NCBI RefSeq assembly: GCF_900010725.2 | Contig: NZ_LR734869.1 | Coordinates: 146,744-210,743 of the forward strand | Source: Planktothrix serta PCC 8927 | Lineage (GTDB): Bacteria > Cyanobacteriota > Cyanobacteriia > Cyanobacteriales > Microcoleaceae | Reading direction: 5' to 3' | DNA length: 64,000 nt | Shown here: positions 1 through 8,580 of the stretch, one piece after another | Layout: each line of letters opens with the position of its first letter | How positions within the stretch are numbered: position 1 is the stretch's first letter | Program-made: the position numbers and the translations under genes | Notes under the pieces: model-generated | Told to the model about the DNA's origin: nothing | Database searches by the model: none | Seen by the model: only the letters and a program-made list of their open reading frames with translations

Positions 1-1158
1 GGACAAGGAACCGCAGCCGAATCCTATTTATTACCGGAAGAAGTGGAAGGAATTCTTACCGCTTTGGGTTGTGGATTAGCTGGAGATAAAAATAGTGATT
101 CTGTTGTTTGGCAAGTAACTATTCCCCCCTATCGTTACCGAGATTTAGAACGGGAAATTGATTTAATCGAAGAAGTTGCCCGTCTTTACGGATACGATAA
201 TTTCTGTGAAACTTTACCCAGTCAAGGAGTATCCGGTTATCTCCCCTTAGAACAGTTAGCAACTCGACAAATTCGAGCCGCGTTTCGAGGGGAAGGATTA
301 ACCGAATTAATGCACTATTCTTTAGTCAAAACAGAGGGGGATAATCAAGTTGTTTTAGATAATCCGTTGTTTGTGGAATATTCGGCATTACGCACTGAAA
401 TGTTAACGGGTTTAATTGATGCCTTTGTTTATAATTTAGAAAATGGAAATGGGCCGTTAAATGGCTTTGAAATCGGTCGAATTTTCTGGAAAGAAGGGGA
501 TGAATACAAAGAACAAGATGCCTTAGCGGGTATTATGGGAGGCGATCGCAGTTTTGGGCGTTGGGTTCGCAGTGGTCAAGATCAACCGATGACTTGGTTT
601 GAAGCTAAAGGGATTTTAGAAGCGGTATTTCAACGTTTAAATTTAACCGTTGAATATAAACCAGAATCGACAATAAAACTATTACACCCCGGACGCACGG
701 CTTCCTTATGGTTACAAGGAAAACGCTTAGGAATTTTCGGACAACTGCATCCTCAACTGTGTCAAAAACAGGACTTACCGAATCAAGTTTATGGGTTTGA
801 ATTTCAATTATCGGTATTATTAGAAGCGATGAACCGTGCTTCTAATTTAGTCCGTAAATTTAAACCTTTTTCGACTTTCCCGGCTTCCGATCGAGATATT
901 GCCTTTTTTGTCCCTGTTGAAGTTCCTGTCGCCGACCTACAACGCTGTATTACTAAAGCCGCAGGAAATTTATTAGAATCGGTAGAAGTCTTTGATGAAT
1001 ATCGGGGTAAAAATGTACCGGAAGGTCAGCGCAGTCTGGCGTTTCGTTTAGTTTATCGGGTGAGCGATCGCACGTTAACGGATACAGATATTGACCCTTT
1101 TCAACAAAAAGTCCGAGATGCTTTAGTTCAACAATTTAACGTTAATCTCAGAAGTTAG
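1..1158 (+). CDS. pheT: Phenylalanine-tRNA ligase beta subunit, C-terminal part (cut by window edge)
   Basis: The frame is open from base 1, so the gene begins outside the window; 385 residues are visible and the GTG at 43 is internal. PheT pairs with PheS to charge tRNA-Phe in the cytoplasm. The visible part starts in a B5 domain (residues about 30-75, with [24 protein letters not shown] signature), continues through the catalytic-like core ([10 protein letters not shown], then EIGRIFW) and ends in an FDX-ACB anticodon-binding domain (about residue 290 to the end, [14 protein letters not shown]). The length after B5 fits the usual bacterial beta subunit of about 800 residues. No frameshift is seen. 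The assignment is firm. Confidence 0.95.
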   Translation, partial: GQGTAAESYLLPEEVEGILTALGCGLAGDKNSDSVVWQVTIPPYRYRDLEREIDLIEEVARLYGYDNFCETLPSQGVSGYLPLEQLATRQIRAAFRGEGLTELMHYSLVKTEGDNQVVLDNPLFVEYSALRTEMLTGLIDAFVYNLENGNGPLNGFEIGRIFWKEGDEYKEQDALAGIMGGDRSFGRWVRSGQDQPMTWFEAKGILEAVFQRLNLTVEYKPESTIKLLHPGRTASLWLQGKRLGIFGQLHPQLCQKQDLPNQVYGFEFQLSVLLEAMNRASNLVRKFKPFSTFPASDRDIAFFVPVEVPVADLQRCITKAAGNLLESVEVFDEYRGKNVPEGQRSLAFRLVYRVSDRTLTDTDIDPFQQKVRDALVQQFNVNLRS

Positions 1159-1164
1159 GAAGGA

Positions 1165-1243
1165 GTGCGTGCGCTGATCGCTTACGCACCCTACGCACCC
1201 TATGTGCTGGTGCGTGCGCTGATCGCTTACGCACCCTACGCAC
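1165..1243. repeat. Two direct copies of a 34-bp palindromic repeat
   Basis: Identical 34-bp units lie at 1165-1198 and 1210-1243, 45 bp apart. Each contains an inverted repeat (GTGCGT ... ACGCAC) around a GCTGATCGCTT core and can form a hairpin just after pheT. Shorter relatives occur at 34924-34952 and 47475-47495, so this is a dispersed family. It could act as a transcription terminator for pheT, but no T-tract follows. Confidence 0.8.
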
Positions 1244-1251
1244 GCACAAAA

Positions 1252-1288
1252 AATCAACAATCAACAATCAACAATCAATAATCAACAG
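1252..1288. repeat. Heptamer tandem repeat (ATCAACA type, STRR)
   Basis: About five near-perfect 7-bp units of ATCAACA run up to 3 bp before the ATG of the next gene, replacing any recognisable ribosome-binding site. Short tandemly repeated repetitive heptamers of this kind are known from filamentous cyanobacteria. Confidence 0.85.
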
Positions 1289-1290
1289 CT

Positions 1291-1560
1291 ATGCCAAAAT
1301 ATATAATGTTTGGAACCTATTGTGAGGATGTTCTGAAAAAACGGGAACCCTATCGCGCAGCGCATTTGGAAGGATTAAAACAACAAAAAGAATCGGGCGT
1401 TTTATTAACAATTGGCCCGACTCAGGATGTCACACAGGTATTTGGAATTTATGAAGCGGAAGATGAAGCCACGGTACGTCAGTTAATCGAGTCTGATCCC
1501 TATTGGCAAAATGGGATTTGGACAGAATATGATGTCAAAGCCTGGATACAAGTTTATTAG
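1291..1560 (+). CDS. YciI-like protein (YCII-related domain)
   Basis: This 89-residue protein has the size and pattern of stand-alone YCII domains, a ferredoxin-like fold. It has an N-terminal strand (KYIMFGTYCED), a conserved histidine at position 25 in the RAAHLEGLKQQKESGVLL segment, a central LTIGPTQD strand, and the DPYWQNGIWTEYDVKAW tail. Such proteins are cytoplasmic and probably enzymatic, but the substrate is mostly unknown. The start is the ATG directly after a heptamer repeat; no Shine-Dalgarno is visible. The gene stands alone between pheT and a convergent PEP-CTERM gene. Confidence 0.85.
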   Translation: MPKYIMFGTYCEDVLKKREPYRAAHLEGLKQQKESGVLLTIGPTQDVTQVFGIYEAEDEATVRQLIESDPYWQNGIWTEYDVKAWIQVY

Positions 1561-1621
1561 GGAAATATGAAAGATTGCGATCGCAACTGGATTAATTTCT
1601 GAACTACTCGATCAAGTCAAA

Positions 1622-1655
1622 CCGCCCCATCATATTTTCAAATTGCATGGGGCGG
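1622..1655. terminator. Hairpin between convergent genes
   Basis: CCGCCCCAT at 1622-1630 pairs perfectly with ATGGGGCGG at 1647-1655 over a 16-nt loop. It lies between the ends of the YciI-like gene (+) and the PEP-CTERM gene (-), so it may end transcription in both directions. Neither side has a strong T-tract. Confidence 0.55.
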
Positions 1656-1702
1656 AAGTAAATTAAGAGTTTTCTATTGTCCATCTATCCGAGGAACATG
1701 GC

Positions 1703-2479
1703 TTATTGAGCTTTTTTGCGACGAGACATTGCTAAAGCAGCACCGACTAAACCTAAACCTAAAACTGTTGTGGGTTCAGGAACAGACACACCCACCACTT
1801 TAAAGTCTGGGCCAAAATAACCCGCACCTTTACTAGAAACCCGTAGTCCAGCAATAGACTTACCACCAATTCCTAAGTCAGCTAAACTCACACCCACAGA
1901 CCCAACTTTTTGAGTGTTATTGATTTCTGTAGTATCTAAGCTGTATCCAGCTTCTGCCCACCCAAAGGCTCCTTTACCTAAAGTTAGCAAGTTACCAATG
2001 GTTTTCCCATCTGCATCTAGGGCAATAATATCCATCAAGCTAGTGTCAGAATTCATCCGTTCCCAAGCCAGGATATTATTAACCGGTTGGTCAAAGAAGA
2101 TATCCATGCTGAATTTGCCATATTCCTCAGTATCAATAATACTGCTGAGGTAACGGTTTCCTAGGGCTTGGACTGCACCCGCATTGGTTAAGTTTCCTTC
2201 GACTAGACCGACAGTTGCGAAGTCGGCTTTATCGGCACTCGCGGCTCCGGTATCTCCACCTTTCCAGAGATCGTTTTGGAGAATATTCGCTTGATTCACT
2301 AGGGCCAAATCTGTGTGAACCTTGTCACCAAATTCTACGGAATCTAGGTAAATGTCACCTTTCCACTTGTTGGCATCGGTGGTGTAGTTGGTTTTGAAGG
2401 TAAATGCTTGAGCAGATGTAGCGCAAATACCGGTTAAAGCTAAGGTTGAGATTAAGGTTGTGAATAATCTAGTTTTCAT
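1703..2479 (-). CDS. PEP-CTERM sorting-signal exported protein
   Basis: The 258-residue protein has a cleavable signal peptide (residues about 1-25, ending ATSAQA) and a C-terminal PEP-CTERM tail (about 233-258): VPEPTTVLGLGLV, a hydrophobic segment, then the basic cluster SRRKK. This tail is the substrate signal of exosortase systems, so the protein is predicted to be exported, anchored and sorted at the outer envelope or extracellular matrix. The middle resembles no family I can name; it is rich in Asp, Gly and beta-type segments. The start ATG has an AGGAG-like site (rc of aaggctcctg) about 7 nt upstream. Confidence 0.85.
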   Translation of the reverse strand: MKTRLFTTLISTLALTGICATSAQAFTFKTNYTTDANKWKGDIYLDSVEFGDKVHTDLALVNQANILQNDLWKGGDTGAASADKADFATVGLVEGNLTNAGAVQALGNRYLSSIIDTEEYGKFSMDIFFDQPVNNILAWERMNSDTSLMDIIALDADGKTIGNLLTLGKGAFGWAEAGYSLDTTEINNTQKVGSVGVSLADLGIGGKSIAGLRVSSKGAGYFGPDFKVVGVSVPEPTTVLGLGLVGAALAMSRRKKAQ

Positions 2480-2505
2480 AAAGGCTCCTGTGTGTGAATA
2501 TTCTA

Positions 2506-2580
2506 CTGGTTGCTGTTACCCTGAACTTATGACTCGGCTGTCGTAGGTGTCTCCTTAGAGGGTGACATCTCAGCAACCAG
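2506..2580 (-). promoter_or_regulatory. Foldable 5' leader upstream of the PEP-CTERM gene
   Basis: A perfect 10-bp inverted repeat, CTGGTTGCTG (2506-2515) and CAGCAACCAG (2571-2580), closes 55 nt that contain a smaller imperfect hairpin (around 2546-2570). It ends 26 bp upstream of the minus-strand ATG at 2479, so it would sit in the mRNA leader. I do not recognise a known riboswitch class. A protein-binding site is an alternative. Confidence 0.45.
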
Positions 2581-3086
2581 AGTGATTCATACAAGCTGTT
2601 AATAACTACAATAGCAAATTCTCTGGCTTTGTCACCAGATACCCGAAAAATTCTTGTAAGTTTTACAAAACTTTTATAGATCGAAGCTGTTGTTTAAAGA
2701 ATTGATCAAATTCCCCTATAGAGGGAGTAGAGATTCTGCCTATTGATCTAAAAGGGGGTTGAGTTCGCGGATTATTCTATTGTTAATATTAGAGAGTTTA
2801 AGCATCCGTAAGATCACGGATTTTTGATTTTTATTCAATAATATGACACCAAGAAACAGTGAATATGATCTAAAATCAGGAATATCAGCAATAATTGCCC
2901 ACAGATCACGGCTGTATCTCCTCAAAAATACGGACGTTCAATCTCAAACTGAACCCAAGCTTGAGTTACTATTAGACAAAAATTATTGTTTCTTTAAATA
3001 TATTTATTAATCTTATTTATATCCGCGAATATCGATTCTACTTTGAGTATCAATCTCAAACCCAGACAGAACCCCTGAATAAATGT
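2581..3086. other. AT-rich intergenic stretch
   Basis: This stretch holds the upstream region of the PEP-CTERM gene (-) and of the HAD gene (+). It contains no convincing gene: the only open frame, a 61-codon minus-strand one at 2740-2925, has no ribosome-binding site and no family-like pattern. No strong promoter pair stands out. Confidence 0.5.
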
Positions 3087-3740
3087 ATGAATCAAATTAT
3101 CATTTTTGACTTTGACGGAACTTTAGCCGATACCTTAGATGCAGTGGTTAGAATTACTAATCGCTTATCGGGGGAATTTGGCTATTTACCAACTAACCCT
3201 GAAACCCTTGGCCAAATTCAAAATTTAAGCTCTTGGCAGATTATTCAACAATCAGGGATTTCCGTATTTAAACTACCTTTCTTCCTGAAGCGAGTGCTTT
3301 CTGAATTACATCAGGATGTAGAACTAATTCATTTATTCCCGACAATTCCTGAGATTCTGCGACAATTACAGGAACAAAATTATACCCTTTATATTATCAC
3401 CTCTAACTCCAAGATCAATGTGAGTACGATCTTATCCCGTTATGATTTAGTCAATACCTTCAAAAATATCTATTCTGGAATCAGCCTGTTTGGAAAATAT
3501 AAAATTATTAATCAATTATTGGCTCAGGAAAAAATAGAACCCCAACAAGCTATTTATATTGGGGATGAAACCAGAGATATTAATGCAGCTAAACAATCTA
3601 AAATTAAAAGTATTGCCGTCAGTTGGGGATATAATTCCGCCGAAATTTTAGCACAACATCACCCCGATGCTTTAATTGCTCATCCTTCAGAACTTATTGC
3701 TGCTATTAAGAATGTATCAATGTTGACTGTTAACTGTTGA
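3087..3740 (+). CDS. HAD-superfamily hydrolase (phosphoglycolate-phosphatase-like)
   Basis: A 217-residue cytoplasmic phosphatase of HAD subfamily IA. Motif I is DFDGTLADT at residues 8-16, with both catalytic aspartates. Motif II is the ITSNS serine at about 109. Motif III/IV is the IGDETRDINAAK segment at about 156-168, followed by IAVSWGY. The cap domain lies between motifs I and II. The substrate cannot be told from sequence; phosphoglycolate-like small phosphomonoesters are typical. The last residues and the stop codon fall inside a heptamer tandem repeat, so the natural C-terminus seems to have been replaced or extended by repeat DNA. Confidence 0.85.
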   Translation: MNQIIIFDFDGTLADTLDAVVRITNRLSGEFGYLPTNPETLGQIQNLSSWQIIQQSGISVFKLPFFLKRVLSELHQDVELIHLFPTIPEILRQLQEQNYTLYIITSNSKINVSTILSRYDLVNTFKNIYSGISLFGKYKIINQLLAQEKIEPQQAIYIGDETRDINAAKQSKIKSIAVSWGYNSAEILAQHHPDALIAHPSELIAAIKNVSMLTVNC

Positions 3741-3752
3741 CTGTTGACTGTT
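3721..3752. repeat. Heptamer tandem repeat (TGTTGAC type, STRR)
   Basis: About four units of TGTTGAC (one varied to TGTTAAC) overlap the 3' end of the HAD gene and touch the end of the convergent SWIM gene. The repeat supplies the final codons and the stop of the HAD gene. Confidence 0.8.
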
Positions 3753-4591
3753 TATTCCCGGTTTAAACCCACTAAAACGGCTTGTTGACTTACATTTTTG
3801 TACACTGTTTCTAAATATTGCATCACAATATCGGTGGCGGATGAAGCCGAACGGTTTGTAGAAGTTATGGTAATTGGTGCTAATGGAATAGGGCCTAAAA
3901 CATCCAGCACTGTTTCACTACTGGGCGGTGGCGTAATCACAACTAAAGCAGAATCTAGCTGTTCAGAGTAATTCCAAAATTGATCGAGTTTAGGAGAATT
4001 AGAGTCAGATTTTACTGTAATTTCTTCTGCGGTTGCAGTCTTAATTTCATCTTCACTTTGACCTCGCAATTGACGTAAAGTGTTGATAATTTGTTTCTGT
4101 GTTTTTCCCCGAAGTTGAAATAAAACAAACGGATCTTCACTAAAGCGATCGCCTAACATATAATAAACCGCACCAATATGTTTACAGGGGTTCGCTTTGT
4201 CTGGACAACTACATTCAGAATGAACATTATCCAAGGAAAAGGGAAACAATCTTAACCCATTGGCGGCAAATACATCTTCAATATCCTGGGGCATTTCTCC
4301 TGCTAATAATTTAGCACTAAAAATCGCCCGTTGCGATAGAGTTGCGATAATATAATTCCATTCTTCATCACTAAAGATATCTAACCATAAAGCAACAGTG
4401 TAGGGTTCCGGTTGCGTTCCCTGAACCTGAGCTAAAACTTTTTGATCTTTAAATTCAATGTTTAAAACATTCCCTTGTCTGGCATAATTTCTAGCGCGTT
4501 CCAATCGTTTTTTAAACCGATATTTATCTAATAAATCTAACCATTGTTGTGACCACCATTCTTTGTTCGCTTCCATTGTATAATCTACCAT
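3752..4591 (-). CDS. SWIM zinc-finger protein
   Basis: A 279-residue protein with a SWIM motif, C-x-C-x(7)-C-x-H, seen as CSCPDKANPCKH at about residues 146-157. SWIM fingers bind zinc and mediate nucleic-acid or protein contacts. The ATG at 4591 (MVDYTMEANKEWW) is preferred because GGAGT lies 6 nt upstream; an upstream extension to 4651 would overlap the helicase gene. It follows the SNF2 helicase on the same strand with a 40-bp gap, so the two are probably one operon. SWIM proteins are often encoded beside SNF2 ATPases, which suggests a shared DNA-remodelling or repair role (inference). Confidence 0.85.
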   Translation of the reverse strand: MVDYTMEANKEWWSQQWLDLLDKYRFKKRLERARNYARQGNVLNIEFKDQKVLAQVQGTQPEPYTVALWLDIFSDEEWNYIIATLSQRAIFSAKLLAGEMPQDIEDVFAANGLRLFPFSLDNVHSECSCPDKANPCKHIGAVYYMLGDRFSEDPFVLFQLRGKTQKQIINTLRQLRGQSEDEIKTATAEEITVKSDSNSPKLDQFWNYSEQLDSALVVITPPPSSETVLDVLGPIPLAPITITSTNRSASSATDIVMQYLETVYKNVSQQAVLVGLNRE

Positions 4592-4631
4592 AAAATTACT
4601 CCTTTTATTCACAATTTGTTGAGTTTTAAAA

Positions 4632-7600
4632 CTATTCTTCTTCCTCCTCAATAATTGAGTTTCGATCTAATATTAATAGAGTTCTGAGTTGATCGGTATC
4701 TAAAGCCGTTAACCAATCTTCCCCCGCACTCACAACTTGTTCTGCTAAGGCTTTTTTACTTTCAATTAAATCATGAATTTTTTCTTCTAATGTTCCAGTA
4801 CAGACAAATTTATGCACTTGTACATTCCGGGTTTGACCAATTCTAAAGACTCGATCTGTGGCTTGATTTTCCACGGCTGGGTTCCACCATCGGTCAAAAT
4901 GAAAAACATGATTTGCACGGGTTAAATTTAAACCCACTCCTCCGGCTTTTAATGATAATATCATAATCGGTGGAGCTTGGGGATCATTTTGAAAGCGATC
5001 AATCATTTCTTCCCGTTTATTTTTTGAGGTACTCCCATATAAAAATAAGATTTCTCGGTTAAAATGATGTTCTAAATAGGGTTGTAATACTTTTCCCCAT
5101 TCTGCAAATTGAGTAAAAATTAAAGCGCGATCGCCTTCTGCTAAAACCTCATCTAGCATTTCAGTCAACCGTTGTAATTTTCCTGAATATTGGGTTTTAA
5201 TTAAATCTGGTTTTTGTGATTTCTTACTATTTTTAACTTTAGCTTCAATTAAAACGGGATGATTACAAATCTGTTTCAGCCTAACTAATAAAGCTAAAAT
5301 CATTCCTCGGCGTTGAATTCCTTCCGCATCATCAATTTTTGCTAAGGAGTCATCCACAATTTTTTGATAGAGGGTTGCTTGTTCAGTTGTCAATAGACAA
5401 AATACTGTATTTTCCTGTTTTTCAGGTAAATCTTGTATAATATCCTTATCGGTTTTTAAGCGACGTAAAATAAAGGGTTGAACTAGCGATCGCAATATTT
5501 TTAAAGAGTCTGTATCCCCATATTTTTCGATAGGAATTGCAAACCGTCGTTGAAAAAATGCTCGTTGTCCTAAATACCCTGGATTTAAAAAATCCATAAT
5601 AGACCATAATTCCGAGAGACGATTTTCTACAGGAGTTCCTGTTAACGCAATTTTAAAGGATGCGTTGATATTTCTAACAGTTTTGGATTGTTTTGCATCA
5701 GGATTTTTAATATTTTGGGCTTCATCCAATACCAATCCTTGCCAAGTTACTCCTTGCAATTCCTTGTCGTCTCGGAAGGTTAAGGGATAACTGGTAATCA
5801 CTAAATTTTTATCTTGAATTACTTTAGCAAAATTCTTACCTTTAGCGCGTTTATCGCCATGATGCACCATCACTTTTAAAGTTGGACTAAACTTTTTAAC
5901 CTCCCGTTCCCAATTTCCTAAAACCGATGTGGGACAGACTAATAACACCGGATTTTCTAAACTATTGTTTTCTTTAAGATGAAGTAAAAAAGCAATAAAT
6001 TCTATCGTTTTTCCTAATCCCATATCATCGGCTAAACACGCACCTAAACCCCATTGTTCTAAGAAGGATAACCAGCCTGCACCTCTGGCTTGATAGGGTC
6101 GTAATTCTCCTTTAAAATCTTTAGGATTCGGAATCGGTTCTAAACTGCGATTATTGGTTAAAGCATTCAATAATTCCTGTAATTTTCCTCCCGCTTCAAA
6201 GTTAACAACAGGTAATTTCTCAATCATTTGAGTATCTCCCGTTGATAGCCGTAACGCATCTTCTAAAGAGAGAGTCATTTCATCTTTACGTTGACTAAAG
6301 AACGTTTTTGCAGCTTTAATATCCGAGGGTCGTAACTCAACCCATTCTCCATTAATTTCTACTAACGGACTTTCTTTAGAAACTAAGCGATCAAATTCTG
6401 CCTTAGTCATGGTTTGACCACCAATGGATAATTGCCATTTAAAGTTTAATAAACTTTTTAATCCTAATCTTTCATTAGTTTTTAATTTAGGAGTTTCTGC
6501 TTTAATACTTAATCCTAATCGACTCGCCCACCCCTCTCGATTTGCTAAACTCGGAGGTAATATTACCCCTAAACCACTATCAGTAAAACGCCAAGCATAA
6601 CTTTTCAGAAATTCATAAGCTTGTAACGGATTTAAACTACAGCTTTGGGGGCGAGCTTGTTGTAAACTGGATTCAATCACTGGATATAATTTTGAAGCCA
6701 GTCCTAAGCCTTTTAACAGGGTTTCCTGGGGATGTTTAATCGTTCTCCCTCGATAGGGAAAGGACTCAACCGGATGACTCCAAATAATATGAGTATTGAT
6801 AATAAATTCAGGATCATCAATGGCTTGTAGACAATATTCTAACTCCCAATTAGGGTTATCTTCTGTGGGAGGATGTAAACGAAAAGCCGTAGAAAATAGA
6901 TTTTGTTCAGATAAAGAATATTGTAGGGGAGAAGTCCAATTTTTTAAGGCTGTTTCTAAAGATTCTATTTCTGTTAATTCTCCCTGAATTATATTGTCTT
7001 CTTTCCCTAATCCTTGTAACCAAGCTTGCAGAGTTGGAGGAAGTAAAACCGCATTAGCACTGGCTTTTGTTTCGACTTCTTCAGCAACAGTTCTCACCTG
7101 TGAATCGATCATTGTTCCTAAAAAATTAATGATAATATCTTGAGGAGATAAGGGTAAATTAATCGCTAAAATATCACCTTCTATTTGCTCCTGAACCATT
7201 CGACAAACCGTTGGCATTTGTTTAGCAAACCGTAATAATCGAGCTTGGTCAATGGCACTATCGAGAAGCGGTTGCCATTGTGCAATAATAGTTTGATCAG
7301 GTTGTTGAATTAATTGGGGTAAAAATTTAGATCTAGCCAATAAATCCAAACTCCAACGAGCAATATGTGACCAAAATCGTAAATCTTCCCCCAGGTTAGA
7401 TTCTGATGTTATAACGGTACTTAAAGGCAGAGATTGTAAAAATTGAAAGGCTTGTTTAGGATTAAGAGAAATTCCAGTAATTTGCCAAGGATAGAGATAG
7501 GATTGAGGACTATTAGTTGCACTAGAATAAATTGGAGTGAGTTCTCCAACTGTTTCAGAAATACCCGTTGGTAGTGCTATAATTTTCTGCGAGAGGAGAT

Positions 7601-7793
7601 TGGTAAAAATGTCCGATAACTCAATATTTTTTAACAGGGGTTGAGTCAAGAGTTCTGTATCGTTTAAAGCAAAGGGATAAGGAAGAATGGGTTCTGAAGC
7701 CAGGGACTCCGACGCGACTCGTCGCCAGGTTTCTCCCCACAGGAAAAAAGACTTATTCGGTGTAATGCACCAACTTCCATGTAAAATTGCCAT
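4632..7793 (-). CDS. SNF2-family DEAD/DEAH helicase (HepA/RapA-like)
   Basis: A 1053-residue ATP-dependent DNA translocase. The long N-terminal half (about 1-540) matches the bacterial SNF2 helicase-associated region. The SNF2_N motor follows, with Walker A DDMGLGKT near residue 590, the DEAQ box near 690 (VLDEAQNIKNP) and ALTGTPVENR (motif III). Helicase_C then shows GGVGLNLTRANHVFHFDRWW and the ATDRVFRIGQTR motif VI. Start: ATG at 7793 (MAILHGSW); the longer TTG start at 7808 has no better site. It is operonic with the downstream SWIM gene. The exact role (transcription recycling, repair) is not shown by the sequence. Confidence 0.92.
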   Translation of the reverse strand: MAILHGSWCITPNKSFFLWGETWRRVASESLASEPILPYPFALNDTELLTQPLLKNIELSDIFTNLLSQKIIALPTGISETVGELTPIYSSATNSPQSYLYPWQITGISLNPKQAFQFLQSLPLSTVITSESNLGEDLRFWSHIARWSLDLLARSKFLPQLIQQPDQTIIAQWQPLLDSAIDQARLLRFAKQMPTVCRMVQEQIEGDILAINLPLSPQDIIINFLGTMIDSQVRTVAEEVETKASANAVLLPPTLQAWLQGLGKEDNIIQGELTEIESLETALKNWTSPLQYSLSEQNLFSTAFRLHPPTEDNPNWELEYCLQAIDDPEFIINTHIIWSHPVESFPYRGRTIKHPQETLLKGLGLASKLYPVIESSLQQARPQSCSLNPLQAYEFLKSYAWRFTDSGLGVILPPSLANREGWASRLGLSIKAETPKLKTNERLGLKSLLNFKWQLSIGGQTMTKAEFDRLVSKESPLVEINGEWVELRPSDIKAAKTFFSQRKDEMTLSLEDALRLSTGDTQMIEKLPVVNFEAGGKLQELLNALTNNRSLEPIPNPKDFKGELRPYQARGAGWLSFLEQWGLGACLADDMGLGKTIEFIAFLLHLKENNSLENPVLLVCPTSVLGNWEREVKKFSPTLKVMVHHGDKRAKGKNFAKVIQDKNLVITSYPLTFRDDKELQGVTWQGLVLDEAQNIKNPDAKQSKTVRNINASFKIALTGTPVENRLSELWSIMDFLNPGYLGQRAFFQRRFAIPIEKYGDTDSLKILRSLVQPFILRRLKTDKDIIQDLPEKQENTVFCLLTTEQATLYQKIVDDSLAKIDDAEGIQRRGMILALLVRLKQICNHPVLIEAKVKNSKKSQKPDLIKTQYSGKLQRLTEMLDEVLAEGDRALIFTQFAEWGKVLQPYLEHHFNREILFLYGSTSKNKREEMIDRFQNDPQAPPIMILSLKAGGVGLNLTRANHVFHFDRWWNPAVENQATDRVFRIGQTRNVQVHKFVCTGTLEEKIHDLIESKKALAEQVVSAGEDWLTALDTDQLRTLLILDRNSIIEEEEE

Positions 7794-8049
7794 CTCGTCA
7801 ACCTGCAACTGTTCTGTATTAATTATATTGTGTCTTGATTCATTAAAACGGAATTTAAAAATTAGAGATTTAATTAATAGTTGATTGAATTAAAATTAAA
7901 TTGTCACTCAATCACCTTTAAATCAGATATATTTTACGGTCTTTTTGTCCTGTTGATTCTGAGATTAATTCTGGTAGATTAATCATCAAGGCAATTAACA
8001 ATATTCGATTTTGCCCGATCTATTAACGAACAGATTGGAGGAATTAAAG
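7794..8049. promoter_or_regulatory. Divergent promoter region (SNF2 operon / GRDP-like gene)
   Basis: A very AT-rich 256-bp gap between divergent starts. It must hold both promoters. No operator-like palindrome or leader structure stands out by eye. Confidence 0.4.
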
Positions 8050-8541
8050 ATGAACTGTGTGCAAAAAAATATCACTCAAACAGAAGTCGATTTTTGGGGA
8101 AAATTAAGAGAAATTGACCTAAATCCTATTCGGGACTGGGTGATTTATAAATATCAATGGAATCGAGAAAAAACCCTGGGGGCGATCGCTTTTTATCAGA
8201 TGTTTTTATTCCTGTTATATTTATACCCGAATAAAATAATAGTTCCTCCCCTTCCAGAAATTGACTTAATTTGGCATGAACATATCTTGAATACCCCTAA
8301 ATATATTCAGGATAGTCAGATGTTATTTGGTCGGTATATTCATCATGTACCGACCTATAGTTTAACACCTGAAACCCAAAAGCAAACAGAAACCGCCTGG
8401 TCAGAAACCTTAGATTTATGGCGACAACATTTTGGAGCAGAAATTTTAGCAAATGCGAATTCAGAAAACCAATCTGATAAAGAATCACAAAAAACACCAA
8501 AAGTCGATTGTATTCATCCTGATGATTCTCATATAATCTAA
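8050..8541 (+). CDS. Glycine-rich-domain-protein-like (GRDP-type WHxH protein)
   Basis: A 163-residue protein. The start is ATG 8050, which has GGAGG 9 nt upstream (8037-8041); a longer TTG form is less likely. The PEIDLIWHEHILNTPKYIQD segment and the later LFGRYIHHVP segment match the conserved core of glycine-rich domain-containing proteins, whose His residues (WHxH, IHH) may bind metal. The tail is polar and low in complexity. Function is not known; it is not a membrane protein. It stands alone and is convergent with the TPR gene. Confidence 0.6.
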   Translation: MNCVQKNITQTEVDFWGKLREIDLNPIRDWVIYKYQWNREKTLGAIAFYQMFLFLLYLYPNKIIVPPLPEIDLIWHEHILNTPKYIQDSQMLFGRYIHHVPTYSLTPETQKQTETAWSETLDLWRQHFGAEILANANSENQSDKESQKTPKVDCIHPDDSHII

Positions 8542-8580
8542 CTGAAACTGTCAGGATAATTTCTCAATTTATCTGAGTCC

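Noticed and set aside
2506..2580. Assignment of the PEP-CTERM leader to the TPP, cobalamin or c-di-AMP riboswitch
   Set aside because: A CTGAGA-like word is present, but the other conserved blocks of these classes are missing.
2740..2925. 61-codon minus-strand frame
   Set aside because: No ribosome site, no domain, AT-rich intergenic composition.
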